Made by a program: the position numbers and the translations under genes | Assembly (NCBI RefSeq): GCF_029945685.1 | Contig: NZ_JAQSDA010000007.1 | Location: forward strand, 62,001 to 126,000 | Direction of reading: 5' to 3' | DNA: 64,000 nucleotides | Source: Polaromonas sp. | Lineage (GTDB): Bacteria > Pseudomonadota > Gammaproteobacteria > Burkholderiales > Burkholderiaceae_C | Shown: positions 26,715 to 35,512 of the stretch, piece after piece | Position numbering within the stretch: position 1 is the first letter of the stretch | How the letters are laid out: every line of letters starts with the position of its first letter | The notes under the pieces: model-generated | Told to the model about the DNA's origin: nothing | Database searches by the model: none | The model's input: only the letters and a program-made list of their open reading frames with translations

Positions 26715-28187
26715 TCAGGGCATGCGGGCGATGACGGATGCCACGGCCGCGGTGATTTTCTTGGCGTAGGGCACGTGCAGGAATTCGTTGGGGCCGTGCG
26801 CATTGCTTTTCGGGCCCAGCACGCCGCAGACCATCATCTGCGCCTTCGGAAAACCCTGGCTCAGCATGTTCATCAGCGGAATCGTGCCGCCCTGGCCGAT
26901 GGTGCCGCAAGGCGCCCCATAAAACGCCTGCGAGGCTTCGTTGAGCGCCTGCTCGAACCAGGGCGAGGTGGTCGGCGCATTCCAGCCGGTGGCACCACCA
27001 GCGCTTTCAAAGGTGACCTTGGCTTGGTAGGGCGCGTTGTCTTCCAGCAGGGTCTTGAGCTCCTGCACCGCGCCGGCAGCATCGACCAGCGGCGGCAGGC
27101 GCAGCGACAGCTTGAAGGCGGTGTAGGGTCGCAGCACGTTGCCGGCGTTGCCCATTTCGGGGAAACCGTCGGCACCGGTCACGCTCAGCGTGGGTTTCCA
27201 GGTGCGGTTGAGCAAGGCCTCGACCGGGTCGGTGGTGGTCGGCAGGGCAAAGGTGGTGGCGCCGCCGCAGTCGTAATGCGCCCAGGGGAACCGTTTGTAG
27301 ATCTGGTCGCCGAGGATGGCCGCCGTGGCTTTCGCCTGCGCCAGCCGTTCGGCCGGAATCTCGCAGTGAAAGCTTTGCGGCAGCAGGCGACCGGTCTTGC
27401 TGTCCTCGAGCCGGTCCAGCACCTGGCGCATGATGCGAAAGCTGGACGGCACCAGGCCGCTGGCGTCGCCCGAATGCACACCTTCGGTGAGGATCTCGAC
27501 TTTCAGCACGCCGCTGGCCATGCCGCGCAGCGAGGTCGTCAGCCAGAGCTGGTCGTAATTGCCGGCGCCCGAATCCAGGCAGATCACCAGGCCCACGTCA
27601 CCCAGCCGCGTGCGCAAGGCATCGACATAAGGCAGCAGGTCGTAGGAGCCGCTTTCCTCGCAGGTTTCGACCAGGCCGACGATGCGCGGGTGCGGCACCT
27701 TTTGTGCCTTCAATGCCTGGATGGCGGCGATGCTGGCATACACCGCATAACCGTCGTCGGCGCCGCCGCGGCCGAACAGCTTGCCGTCCTCGTACTTGGG
27801 CGTCCAGGGGCCGAGGTCGTTGCGCCAGCCGGTGAACTCGGGCTGTTTGTCGAGGTGACCGTACATCAGCACGGTTTCCGTGGTTCCGCTTTTGGTGGCC
27901 GGCACCTCAAAAAACAGCACCGGTGTGCGGCCTGCCAGCCGGACGATTTCGAGCTGGAGGCCTTCGACCTTTTGCGCCTCGACCCAGGCCGCGGCATTGC
28001 GCATCACGGTCTCGATGTGGCCGTGGCCGGCCCAATCGGCATCAAACGACGGCGACTTGGCGGGGATGGTGATGTAGTCGGTGATCTGCCTGACAATGTC
28101 GCCGTCCCACTGGGCGCTGACCTGGGACAGGGCCTGGGCGGCGTCCAGCACGCCAGCGGGAATTTCTCGATGCAGGGGGGCGTTCAT
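26715..28187 (-). CDS. M20 family zinc metallopeptidase (dipeptidase / carboxypeptidase)
   Basis: Cytoplasmic di-zinc exopeptidase of 490 residues. Metal- and catalysis-related motifs are visible in order: YGHLDKQPEFTGW (first His and Asp), GRGGADDGYAVYA (bridging Asp), ETCEESGS (catalytic and metal Glu pair), ICLDSGAGNYDQLW, a lid/dimerisation domain with VHSGDASG, and GQGGTIPLMNM with HGPNEF (last His) near the C-terminus. Length and motifs fit the CNDP-like dipeptidase group. ATG 28187 has GGAG 7 bases upstream. The lipase-like gene follows closely, so the two form an operon. The peptide substrate is not deducible. Confidence 0.92.
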   Translation of the reverse strand: MNAPLHREIPAGVLDAAQALSQVSAQWDGDIVRQITDYITIPAKSPSFDADWAGHGHIETVMRNAAAWVEAQKVEGLQLEIVRLAGRTPVLFFEVPATKSGTTETVLMYGHLDKQPEFTGWRNDLGPWTPKYEDGKLFGRGGADDGYAVYASIAAIQALKAQKVPHPRIVGLVETCEESGSYDLLPYVDALRTRLGDVGLVICLDSGAGNYDQLWLTTSLRGMASGVLKVEILTEGVHSGDASGLVPSSFRIMRQVLDRLEDSKTGRLLPQSFHCEIPAERLAQAKATAAILGDQIYKRFPWAHYDCGGATTFALPTTTDPVEALLNRTWKPTLSVTGADGFPEMGNAGNVLRPYTAFKLSLRLPPLVDAAGAVQELKTLLEDNAPYQAKVTFESAGGATGWNAPTTSPWFEQALNEASQAFYGAPCGTIGQGGTIPLMNMLSQGFPKAQMMVCGVLGPKSNAHGPNEFLHVPYAKKITAAVASVIARMP

Positions 28188-28327
28188 GGCAACTCCGGGA
28201 AGTGATGCGAAAGACCTACTGTACCCGCGCCTGCCCCGACCTGCCAGCCCGGCTGTGGGGGGTGCGTGGCGCGCCGGGTCATTTTCTGCAACCATGTGGC
28301 ACCTCACCTCATCACAGAAGGAGTGTC

Positions 28328-29155
28328 ATGAAAAAAGCGTCGTCTTCCGCCCCTGGCATCCGTGTCGGCATTGGCGGCTGGACCTACGCGCCCTGGCGCG
28401 ACAACTTCTACCCGGCCAAATTGCCGCAGAGCCAGGAGCTGCGCTATGCCAGCCGCCAGCTCAGCACCATTGAGGTCAATGGCACCTACTACAGCAGCTT
28501 CAAGCCGCCGACCTTTGCCAAATGGCGCGACGAGACACCTGACGACTTTGTGTTTTCGCTCAAGGCCAGCCGCTTCAGCACGAACCGCCGGGTGCTGGCC
28601 GGGGCCGGCGAGTCAATCAACCGGTTTGTGGACAGCGGCATCAGCGAGCTCGGTGACAAGCTCGGCCCCATCGTCTGGCAGTTCATGCCGACCAAGGTGT
28701 TTGAAGCCGACGACTTCGAGGCCTTTCTGTCCCTGCTGCCCAGGATGGTGGGCGGCCGCCCCTTGCGCCACGTACTGGACGTGCGCCACCCCAGCTTCAT
28801 GTCGGCGGACTACCTGACGCTGGCACGCAACTACCACTGCGCCACGGTGTTCACCGATTCGCCCGACTTCCCGTCGTTCGCGGACCTGACGTCTGATTTC
28901 GTGTATGCACGCCTGATGCGCAGCGACGCCAGGCTCAAGAGCGGTTATGCACCCAAAGCCCTGGACGCCTGGGCCGCGGCGGCCCAACGCTGGGCCAGCG
29001 GCAGCGAGCCGGCAGACCTGCCGCGTGTGCAGCCCGCGAGAGACAAGGCTGCGGCCAGGGACGTGTTTGTGTTCTTCATCAACGGTGCCAAGGAAAAGGC
29101 ACCGGCTGCCGCCACCGGCCTGCTGCAGCGCCTGGGTTTCAAGGCGCAGGCCTAG
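28328..29155 (+). CDS. DUF72 domain protein (YecE-like TIM barrel)
   Basis: Conserved protein of 275 residues with the DUF72 hallmarks GIGGWTYAPWRDNFYP at the N-terminus, STIEVNGTYYSSFKPPTFAKW (about 50-70), FVFSLKASRF, and a C-terminal VFVFFINGAKEKAP. The fold is a TIM barrel related to sugar isomerase/endonuclease IV-like barrels; the biochemical role of the family is unknown. ATG 28328 is preceded by AAGGAG. Its 3' end overlaps the SulP gene on the other strand by 4 bases. Confidence 0.9.
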   Translation: MKKASSSAPGIRVGIGGWTYAPWRDNFYPAKLPQSQELRYASRQLSTIEVNGTYYSSFKPPTFAKWRDETPDDFVFSLKASRFSTNRRVLAGAGESINRFVDSGISELGDKLGPIVWQFMPTKVFEADDFEAFLSLLPRMVGGRPLRHVLDVRHPSFMSADYLTLARNYHCATVFTDSPDFPSFADLTSDFVYARLMRSDARLKSGYAPKALDAWAAAAQRWASGSEPADLPRVQPARDKAAARDVFVFFINGAKEKAPAAATGLLQRLGFKAQA

Positions 29156-30987
29156 ACGGCCGCGTCGCCTTCCGCCGGTTCGGGGCCAGGCACACTGCGG
29201 CACTCTTCAAAAATGCGGGCCGTGCAGGACCGGCAGATGGCCGGATCGAGACGCGTGAAAATCGTGGCGATTGCGCTGCGCTTGTCTGCGAACTGGTGCT
29301 CGGGGCCGAGCAGGCGCGTGAACCCGGTGGTGTGCCACATGTGGATGACTTCGGGACGCGGGCGGTGAAAGTACAGATCGCCCCCCATGGCACGGCGCGC
29401 GTTGAGTTCGGCCTCCCACAGCTGGGCGCCGGTCAGGTCGATGAAGTTCATGCTTTTGCCCATCACCAGCAGATGTTTTTGCGGATGGCGCGCATGGCGC
29501 AAGGCGTGCAGGGTGTCGGCCACATGCTGGGTCGCGCCGAAATAGACCTCGCCTTCCATCCGCAGAAGTTTTAGCTGCGGGCATTCCGGCAAGGGATGTT
29601 CAGCATCCGCCAGCACCACAAACTGCCGGTCCGGCGCCCGGCTGTCGAAGCCCATGGTGCGCATGGCGGGTTTGGACGTGCGGTACAGAAAGGACATCAA
29701 CGACAGCAGGGTGCCGAGCAGGATCGCGATCTCCAGCCGGATGCTGACGGTGGCCACCAGCGTGGCCAGCGCGACGCCGAATTCGGTGCGGCTCAGGCTG
29801 TACAACTGCCGCCAGCGGCCGAGGTCCAGCAGCGAGACCGCCACCAGCACCAGCAGCGCCGCCAGCGCCGCCATCGGGATCTGCGCCAGCAGCGCCGCGC
29901 TGACCGCGACCAGGCCGAGCAGCAACAGGGCAGAGAACACCGCCGCCAGCGGTGAACGCGCCCCGGCCTCCAGATTCGGCATGGACCGGTTCAGCGAGCC
30001 GCAGGACACGTAGGATGAAAAGAAGCCGCCGATGATGTTGGACAGGCCCTGGCCGCGAAACTCGCGGTTGGCATCGATGCGCTGACCGGAGCGCGCAGCC
30101 ACCGCCTTGGCAATCGAGATCGACTGACCCAGCGCCACAATGGTCAGCGCAAACGCCAGCCCCAGCAGCTCGGACAGCGCCGACCAGCTGACGCTGGGGA
30201 TGGCAAATTTCGGCCACGGCGTGCTGATCTGGCCCACCGTACGCAAGGGCAGCGGTGTCGCGCTGATGTACCTCGTCCAGACCCAGGCCAGCGCCGTGGC
30301 CGCCACCAGCCCGGCCAGCATGGACGGCCAGCTGGGGCGCAGCCGCCGCACCAGCAGGGCCACGGCCACGGTCACGCCGGCCACGGCCAGCGCCGCTGGC
30401 TGCACCGAGCGGGCCATGGCGACCACGTGCCGCAGCACCGCGGCCGCTCCATGCTCGGCCGCCGCCGGCAGCCCCAGCAGATCGGGCAGGGCGTATACCG
30501 CGATCAATACCGCCGCCCCCGAAGTGAAGCCGAACAATGCCGCGGGCGAGATGAAGTTGGCCAGCGAGCCCAGTCGCAGCGCACCAATCAGCCACTGCAT
30601 GACGCCCACCATCACCGTGACTGCCAGCGCCATCTGGATGTAGCCCGGACTGAAGGCCAGCGCCAGCGGCGACAGCATGGCAAACAGCGCCAGCGAGTTG
30701 GCGTTGGTCGGGCCGGACATCACATGCCAGCTGGAGCCGAACAACGCGGCAATGATGCAGGGGATGATGGCGGTGTACAGGCCGTATTCGGGCGGCAGGC
30801 CGGCCAGTGTGGCAAAGGCAATGCCCTGCGGCAACACCAGCACGGCGCCCAGCAGGCCCGCCATCACGTCGGCGCGCAGGCTCTCCGGTGTGACCTGGTG
30901 CACCCAGTGGCCGAACAGCCGCTCAAACAGCTTCAGCGCCGGGGCAATGTGAGTTTTTTCCGGAAGGCCTTGCATGGGCTGGAGCAT
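29152..30987 (-). CDS. SulP family anion transporter with STAS domain
   Basis: Inner-membrane SLC26/SulP transporter, probably for sulfate, bicarbonate or a small organic anion. The 611-residue protein has about 11-14 hydrophobic segments, the family motif LPPEYGLYTAIIP and GPTNANSLALFAML near helix 2, QGLSNIIGGFFSSYVSCGSLNRS in the middle, and a C-terminal STAS domain (about 455-560, with VLADAEHPLPECPQLKLLRMEGE and MNFIDLTGAQLW). A cysteine-containing tail CRSCTARIFEECRS follows and could bind a metal. Either of two nearby ATGs (30987, 30975) could be used. Substrate is not predictable. Confidence 0.92.
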   Translation of the reverse strand: MLQPMQGLPEKTHIAPALKLFERLFGHWVHQVTPESLRADVMAGLLGAVLVLPQGIAFATLAGLPPEYGLYTAIIPCIIAALFGSSWHVMSGPTNANSLALFAMLSPLALAFSPGYIQMALAVTVMVGVMQWLIGALRLGSLANFISPAALFGFTSGAAVLIAVYALPDLLGLPAAAEHGAAAVLRHVVAMARSVQPAALAVAGVTVAVALLVRRLRPSWPSMLAGLVAATALAWVWTRYISATPLPLRTVGQISTPWPKFAIPSVSWSALSELLGLAFALTIVALGQSISIAKAVAARSGQRIDANREFRGQGLSNIIGGFFSSYVSCGSLNRSMPNLEAGARSPLAAVFSALLLLGLVAVSAALLAQIPMAALAALLVLVAVSLLDLGRWRQLYSLSRTEFGVALATLVATVSIRLEIAILLGTLLSLMSFLYRTSKPAMRTMGFDSRAPDRQFVVLADAEHPLPECPQLKLLRMEGEVYFGATQHVADTLHALRHARHPQKHLLVMGKSMNFIDLTGAQLWEAELNARRAMGGDLYFHRPRPEVIHMWHTTGFTRLLGPEHQFADKRSAIATIFTRLDPAICRSCTARIFEECRSVPGPEPAEGDAAV

Positions 30988-31029
30988 AACGCGGCGCGTG
31001 TCGCACGCCGCCGCCCCGCCCTCAGCCTC

Positions 31030-32397
31030 TCAGGCCAGGCCGCCCAGGCGCAGCAACAGCCCAGCCAGCGCGCTGGCGGCGATGACCGGAATCACGCCCA
31101 CCTTGTAACGCAGCAGCGCCAGGCTGGCCGCAGTCATGATGGCCAATGACGGCCACGCCACATTTGAAGGAAAACTGCCTGTAGCGCCCGTCAATAAAGC
31201 GACATGCGCTATAAAAAACAGAGCGAGACTGGCAATCACGCCAACCACGGCAGCCGTGATGGCCGCCAGCGGCGCGGTGAAATGCAGCTTGCCGTGGGTA
31301 GACTCCACCAGCGGTCCGCCCGCCAGGATGAAGATGAACGAGGGCAAAAAGGTGAACCAGGTCACCAGCAAGGCCGCCAGCGCCGCGCCCTGGAACAAGG
31401 CGTGCGGTCCCAGCACCTCCTGGGTCCAGCCGCCGACAAAAGCCACAAAAGCCACCACCATGATGAGCGGGCCCGGCGTGGTTTCGCCCAGCGCCAGTCC
31501 GTCGATCATCTGCGGGCCGGTCAGCCAGCCGAACTGTTCGACCGCGCCCTGGTACACATAGGGCAGCACCGCGTAGGCGCCGCCAAAGGTCAGTAGCGCC
31601 GCCTTGGTGAAAAACCAGCCCATCTGCGTCAAGGCGCCGTGCCAGCCCTGCCAGGCGAGCAGTGCCCCCATGGGCAACAGCCACAACACGGCACCCACCG
31701 CCAGCACCCGGGCCAGCCGCCCCGTGCTGAAGCGCGCGTGGGCAGGGGTGGGTGTGTGGTCGTCGATCAGCGCGGGCACAGGCACCACCACCGTGCCGCC
31801 ATGTCCGCCCCCTGCGGCAAACTGCCCGGGCGCAAAACGCGCGCACAACCAGCCGGTCAGCGCGGCGCCCAGGACCACCCAGGGAAAAGGCACATGCAAA
31901 AACGCAATCGCTACGAAACTGATAGCTGCTACCGCCCAGGGGACGGGGGCTTTGGCAGGATTTCTCAATGACTTGCTGCCGATGCGGTGTACCGCCTGCA
32001 GCACAATCGCCGCGACGGCTGGCTTGATGCCGTAGAACATCCCGGCAACCAGAGGCACATCGCCAAAGGCCACGTACAGCCAGCTCAGCGCGATCAGGAT
32101 GAGCAGCGAAGGCAGCACGAAGAGCGCACCCGCCACGACACCACCCCAGGTCCGGTGCATCAGCCAGCCGATGTAGGTGGCCAGCTGCTGCGCCTCCGGT
32201 CCCGGCAGCAGCATGCAGTAGTTGAGCGCGTGCATAAAACGCTTTTCCGAGATCCAGCGTTTTTGCTCGACCAGCTCGCGGTGCATGATGGCAATCTGCC
32301 CGGCCGGCCCACCGAAACTGATGAAGCCGAGCTTGAGCCAGAACTTGAACGCTTCGCGAAAACTGGCCGCTGTCGGCACGTCGGTGGTCTGCGTCAT
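31030..32397 (-). CDS. chrA: Chromate ion transporter ChrA
   Basis: Long-chain CHR family efflux protein (455 residues) that exports chromate. Two homologous halves are visible: the first opens with FWLKLGFISFGGPAGQIAIMHREL, and the second repeats the signature as FFTKAALLTFGGAYAVLPYV. ATG 32397 overlaps the upstream chrB stop in ATGA, indicating translational coupling. Two short dispersed repeats (about 31180-31222 and 31905-31955) lie inside the coding sequence without breaking it, the latter in the linker between the halves. Function in chromate resistance is well supported by family and neighbour. Confidence 0.93.
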   Translation of the reverse strand: MTQTTDVPTAASFREAFKFWLKLGFISFGGPAGQIAIMHRELVEQKRWISEKRFMHALNYCMLLPGPEAQQLATYIGWLMHRTWGGVVAGALFVLPSLLILIALSWLYVAFGDVPLVAGMFYGIKPAVAAIVLQAVHRIGSKSLRNPAKAPVPWAVAAISFVAIAFLHVPFPWVVLGAALTGWLCARFAPGQFAAGGGHGGTVVVPVPALIDDHTPTPAHARFSTGRLARVLAVGAVLWLLPMGALLAWQGWHGALTQMGWFFTKAALLTFGGAYAVLPYVYQGAVEQFGWLTGPQMIDGLALGETTPGPLIMVVAFVAFVGGWTQEVLGPHALFQGAALAALLVTWFTFLPSFIFILAGGPLVESTHGKLHFTAPLAAITAAVVGVIASLALFFIAHVALLTGATGSFPSNVAWPSLAIMTAASLALLRYKVGVIPVIAASALAGLLLRLGGLA

Positions 32398-33296
32398 GCG
32401 CCAGCACCTGTCATGGTTTCCGGCTTCCAGTTGTGTGTTTCGGGCGCTTGTCCTTGCCACACGGCGCTGGCTTCGCTGGCGCACCAGGCGTAAAGGGCGT
32501 CGTACAGCGGCATGGCGGCTTCCAGCATCCTGTGGTCGTCGGCGTGCAGGCGGGACAAACCCAGCGAAAAGGCCAGCAAGCCGGCGCACTGAGGCTCCAG
32601 CGCGAGGCGGTCGGTGTCGGCCCCGCGCACGATGCGGGCCAGGCGGTCCACGGCCGGGTCTTCAATTTCGAACGCCCGAAGCAAGCCATCAAAACTGCAC
32701 CATTCGCCCTCGTGCGACAGCGGCGCGCCCGGAATGTCGTAGGCCACAGCGTGCAGTCGCGCCGCTTCACTGAAGACCTGCTCGGTGGGTACGTAGAAAA
32801 ATTCGGCGCGAGTATCGATGAAACGTCGAATCAGCCAGGGGCAGGCGACGCGGTCAATCTTCGGCCGTTCGCGGGTGATCCAGCGCGACGCCTGCTCCCC
32901 GGTCACGCCCCAATCGGGGCGCTTGCGCATGGTGAGCAGCGGCGTCGTGCGCCATTCGGCGATGTTGGAGGCGGTGTCGACCCCGTCTTCACCCCCTTCG
33001 ATGCCGCCGGCCAGCGCGTAGGCATTCCAACCGGCGGCACGCAGCGCAGCGACGGCTTCGGCGCTGACGTTGTGGCCATACACGCAGTAAACCACTGCCT
33101 CGCGTGGCGGGCCGGAGGCCGCCAGCGCAGCGACATCTTCCGGTGCGCAGCGCCGGGCGCCCGCCAGTATGAGTGGGCTTTCGAGAAATTTGCCTTCGCG
33201 CCGAACATCGAGCAGCAAAGGCATGTCAGCACGGCCCATGCGGGCAGCGAGTTCTTCGGGGGTGATAGGGGGAACGGAAAGGATAGAGGTGTCCAC
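32394..33296 (-). CDS. Rhodanese-ChrB fusion, chromate resistance protein
   Basis: A 300-residue two-domain protein. The first about 100 residues form a rhodanese-like domain (PLLLDVRREGKF; active-loop cysteine in VVYCVYGHNVS; LAGGIEGGED). The rest is the ChrB C-terminal domain (KIDRVACPWLIRRFIDTRAEF and YDIPGAPLSHEGEWCSFD). ChrB proteins regulate or support chromate resistance; the rhodanese may provide sulfur chemistry or thiol sensing. GTG 33296 is chosen because GGAG lies 6 bases upstream; a GTG 39 bases earlier has no ribosome binding site. It is the first gene of the pair and overlaps chrA by 4 bases. No DNA-binding N-terminal ChrB domain is present, so direct DNA binding is doubtful. 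Confidence 0.85.
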   Translation of the reverse strand: MDTSILSVPPITPEELAARMGRADMPLLLDVRREGKFLESPLILAGARRCAPEDVAALAASGPPREAVVYCVYGHNVSAEAVAALRAAGWNAYALAGGIEGGEDGVDTASNIAEWRTTPLLTMRKRPDWGVTGEQASRWITRERPKIDRVACPWLIRRFIDTRAEFFYVPTEQVFSEAARLHAVAYDIPGAPLSHEGEWCSFDGLLRAFEIEDPAVDRLARIVRGADTDRLALEPQCAGLLAFSLGLSRLHADDHRMLEAAMPLYDALYAWCASEASAVWQGQAPETHNWKPETMTGAGA

Positions 33297-33417
33297 GGAA
33301 TACTCCAATGAGTTGCCAGCGCTTGGACGGGACACCGTCTATCTGTGAAGAGTCGGGAGGCTGAAATCCCGATGGGCGAATCTTAGCATCGCGGCATGGC
33401 TACTGCCAACCCGGTGG

Positions 33418-34017
33418 CTAACCGTGCTGGAACTTGAACACCGCCCGGCTGGCGCGCGCATTGGGCCAGACGCGGATTTCCTGCCCATCCTGCAGTCCAA
33501 ACGAGTCGAGGATCTTCAGGCGATTTTTCAGTGCCAGCGCCGCAAAATCCTGCAGGGTGCCGACCCGGATGTTCGGTGTGTTGTACCACTGGTAGGGCAG
33601 CACCTTGGTCACCGGCATGCGGCCGCGCAGCACCGCCATGCGGTTGGGCCAGTGGCCGAAGTTGGGAAAGGCGACGATGCCGGTGCGGCCCACGCGCGCC
33701 GTCTCGCGCAGCATGACCTCGGCATTGCGCAGGTGTTGCAGCGTGTCGATCTGCAGCACCACGTCAAAACTCGCGTCGCCGAACATGGCCAGGCCTTCGT
33801 CGAGGTTGAGCTGGATCACGTTGACGCCGCGCGCCACGCAGGCCTGGATGTTGGCGTCGTCTATCTCCACGCCATAACCGGTGCAGCCGCGTTCGCGGAT
33901 CAGATGGTCGAGCAGGGCGCCGTCGCCGCAGCCGAGGTCCAGCACACGTGCGCCGGGCGGCACGAGACGGGCAATCACCCGCTGGTCGGCGGACAGGAGC
34001 GGCCCCGTCTTCAGCAT
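33418..34017 (-). CDS. metW: Methionine biosynthesis protein MetW
   Basis: Class I methyltransferase-fold partner of MetX in proteobacterial methionine synthesis; reported to stimulate the homoserine acyltransferase. The 199-residue protein contains [15 protein letters not shown] (SAM-type motif I, about residue 24), [11 protein letters not shown] and the MetW-specific [14 protein letters not shown] plus [12 protein letters not shown]. Its ATG overlaps the metX stop codon by 7 bases, so the two are coupled. Confidence 0.96.
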   Translation of the reverse strand: MLKTGPLLSADQRVIARLVPPGARVLDLGCGDGALLDHLIRERGCTGYGVEIDDANIQACVARGVNVIQLNLDEGLAMFGDASFDVVLQIDTLQHLRNAEVMLRETARVGRTGIVAFPNFGHWPNRMAVLRGRMPVTKVLPYQWYNTPNIRVGTLQDFAALALKNRLKILDSFGLQDGQEIRVWPNARASRAVFKFQHG

Positions 34018-35261
34018 GGCGTCACCTTGCTCTCAAAATAGGAGCGCACCACGCCCAGATAGCGGGGGTCGTCGAGCAAAAAGGCGTCATGGCCGTGGGG
34101 CGCGTCGATCTCCGCGTAACTCACATCGCGCTGGTTGTCGAGCAGGGCCTTGACGATTTCGCGGCTGCGCGCGGGCGAGAACCGCCAGTCGGTCTTGAAG
34201 CTCACGAGCAGGAATTTTGCCCGTGCCCGCGCCAGTGCCGGTGTGAGTTTGCCGCCGTGCTCTGAGGCCGGATCGAAATAATCAAGCGCCCGCGTGATCA
34301 GCAGATAGGTGTTGGCGTCAAAGTACTCGCTGAACTTGTCACCCTGGTAACGCAGGTAACTTTCGATCTGGAACTCCACCTCTTGCGTCGAGTATTTGAA
34401 AGGCGAACCGACATGCGTGGAGGCGCCCTCTTCACCAGCCAGGGCCGCGGAACCGGCTTCGCCGGGCCGCAGGCGCAGCGCCCCCTCGGGGGGCAGCGTA
34501 GTACGTGAAGCGACAAGCGTGGGGGCCTTTAGCTGGCGTCCGAACTTCTCGTTCATCACGTCGTCGCTCAGGTAGGTGATGTGCCCGATCATGCGGGCGA
34601 TACGCAGGCCGCGCTGCGGCAACACGCCATGGCGCCCGTAGTGCCCGCCGTGAAAGTCCGGGTCGGTCACGATGGCACGGCGCGCCACTTCGTTGAAGGC
34701 GATGTTTTCGGCGGTCAGATTGGGCGCGCTGGCCACCACCACCGCGTGGCGCACGCGCTCGGGGTACTGCAACGTCCAGCTCAGCGCCTGCATGCCGCCC
34801 AGGCTGCCGCCCATCACCGCGGCCAGGGTGGTGATGCCCAGCGCGTCGAGCAGGCGCGCCTGCGCCTGCACCCAGTCCTGCACCGTGACCACCGGAAAGT
34901 CCGCGCCATAGATCTCGCCGCTGTCGGGGTTGCGCTGCATGGGCCCGGTCGATCCGAAGCAGGAGCCCAGGTTGTTCACGCCAATGACAAAAAACACATC
35001 GGTGTCCACCGGTTTGCCGGGACCGATCATGGTGTCCCACCAGCCTTCGGATTTCGGCAGCACGGCCCCCTGCGCATCGAGGTAGACGCCGGCCACATGG
35101 TGCGAGGCGTTCAGCGCATGACAGATCAGCACGGCGTTGGACCGGTCCGCGTTGAGGGTGCCATAGGTCTCGTAGCTCAGGTCATAGGCACGGATGGACG
35201 CGCCGCTTTGCAGGGGCAAAACGTCGGCGAAATGCATGGACTGTGGTGTGGCAACTAGCAA
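34011..35261 (-). CDS. metX: Homoserine O-acyltransferase (succinyltransferase type) MetX
   Basis: Alpha/beta-hydrolase-fold enzyme that acylates L-homoserine, the first dedicated step of methionine synthesis. Visible: [25 protein letters not shown], the nucleophile elbow [10 protein letters not shown] (Ser), [15 protein letters not shown], and the catalytic Asp/His in TDWRFSP and [11 protein letters not shown]. Betaproteobacterial members of this type use succinyl-CoA; that is inferred. The start is uncertain: TTG 35261 ([11 protein letters not shown]) fits the family N-terminus, ATG 35237 is shorter, and TTG 35297 would fall inside the leader terminator. Residues of about 245-277 come from a dispersed repeat and interrupt the usual FGR-to-YSTQEVE stretch. 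Control by an upstream SAM-II-like riboswitch is likely. Confidence 0.93.
   Translation of the reverse strand: MLVATPQSMHFADVLPLQSGASIRAYDLSYETYGTLNADRSNAVLICHALNASHHVAGVYLDAQGAVLPKSEGWWDTMIGPGKPVDTDVFFVIGVNNLGSCFGSTGPMQRNPDSGEIYGADFPVVTVQDWVQAQARLLDALGITTLAAVMGGSLGGMQALSWTLQYPERVRHAVVVASAPNLTAENIAFNEVARRAIVTDPDFHGGHYGRHGVLPQRGLRIARMIGHITYLSDDVMNEKFGRQLKAPTLVASRTTLPPEGALRLRPGEAGSAALAGEEGASTHVGSPFKYSTQEVEFQIESYLRYQGDKFSEYFDANTYLLITRALDYFDPASEHGGKLTPALARARAKFLLVSFKTDWRFSPARSREIVKALLDNQRDVSYAEIDAPHGHDAFLLDDPRYLGVVRSYFESKVTPC
34436..34527 (+). repeat. Dispersed GC-rich repeat, family 1, inserted in frame in metX
   Basis: Same core as the intergenic copies (GGCCGCGGAACCGGCTTCGCC, GCCGCAGGCGCAGCG, CCCCCTCGGGGGGCAGCG, final CGTGGGGGCC). 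It lies on the strand opposite to metX and is translated in metX as [20 protein letters not shown], a segment absent from typical MetX proteins. No stop is introduced. Confidence 0.75.
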
Positions 35262-35297
35262 AACAGAAGGCCTCGACAGAAGCAGCGAACAAAACAA

Positions 35298-35328
35298 AAC
35301 CCGGCATCGCTAAAAGCGAGTCCGGGTT
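35298..35328 (-). terminator. Leader terminator upstream of metX (riboswitch expression platform)
   Basis: On the minus strand, arms AACCCGG (35322-35328) and CCGGGTT (35298-35304), with an inner TCGC/GCGA extension, are followed by the T-rich TTTTGTTTTGTT. It lies between the SAM-II-like aptamer and metX, so it can cause premature termination. Its loop contains CTTTTAGCG, nearly complementary to the aptamer's CGCTAAAG. Confidence 0.75.
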
Positions 35329-35341
35329 CATGGATGTTCGT

Positions 35342-35390
35342 CTTTAGCGGTACTTTTTAAGCGCCCGCAAGCTGAGCAAATCGGCGCTGA
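35342..35390 (-). promoter_or_regulatory. SAM-II-like riboswitch aptamer, metX leader
   Basis: On the minus strand the order is AGCGCC (P1 5' arm, 35383-35388), GATTTG, CTCAGC, TTGC, GGCGCT (P1 3' arm, 35360-35365), TAAAAAG, and CGCTAAAG (35342-35349). This reproduces the SAM-II pattern: six-base-pair P1, the invariant GAUUUG and UUGC in the loop, an A-rich J segment, and the 3' GCUAAAG strand that forms the pseudoknot. SAM-II is best known from Alphaproteobacteria and controls metX/metA. When SAM is abundant it should reduce metXW expression. Confidence 0.8.
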
Positions 35391-35400
35391 TTAAGTATAC

Positions 35401-35505
35401 CCCCACGGTCGCTCACTGCGTGTAGCTCCCTGCCCCCCGAGGGGGCCGCTGCGCCTGCGGGCCGGCAGAGCCGGACCCGCGGCCCCTGCTGGGAGGGAAA
35501 CGCCG
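35401..35505 (-). repeat. Dispersed GC-rich repeat, family 1, upstream of the metX leader
   Basis: Inverted copy of the element at 18602-18682: the minus strand reads CAGGGGCCGCGGGTCCGGC, then GCCGGCCCGCAGGCGCAGCGG, then CCCCCTCGGGGGGCAGGG, and ends with GCGACCGTGGGG. Located between the GDT1 gene end and the metX leader, where it may also terminate transcription. Confidence 0.75.
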
Positions 35506-35512
35506 CCCCCGG

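Noticed and set aside
35262..35297. TTG 35297 as metX start
   Set aside because: It lies inside the T tract of the leader terminator; family N-terminus begins later.
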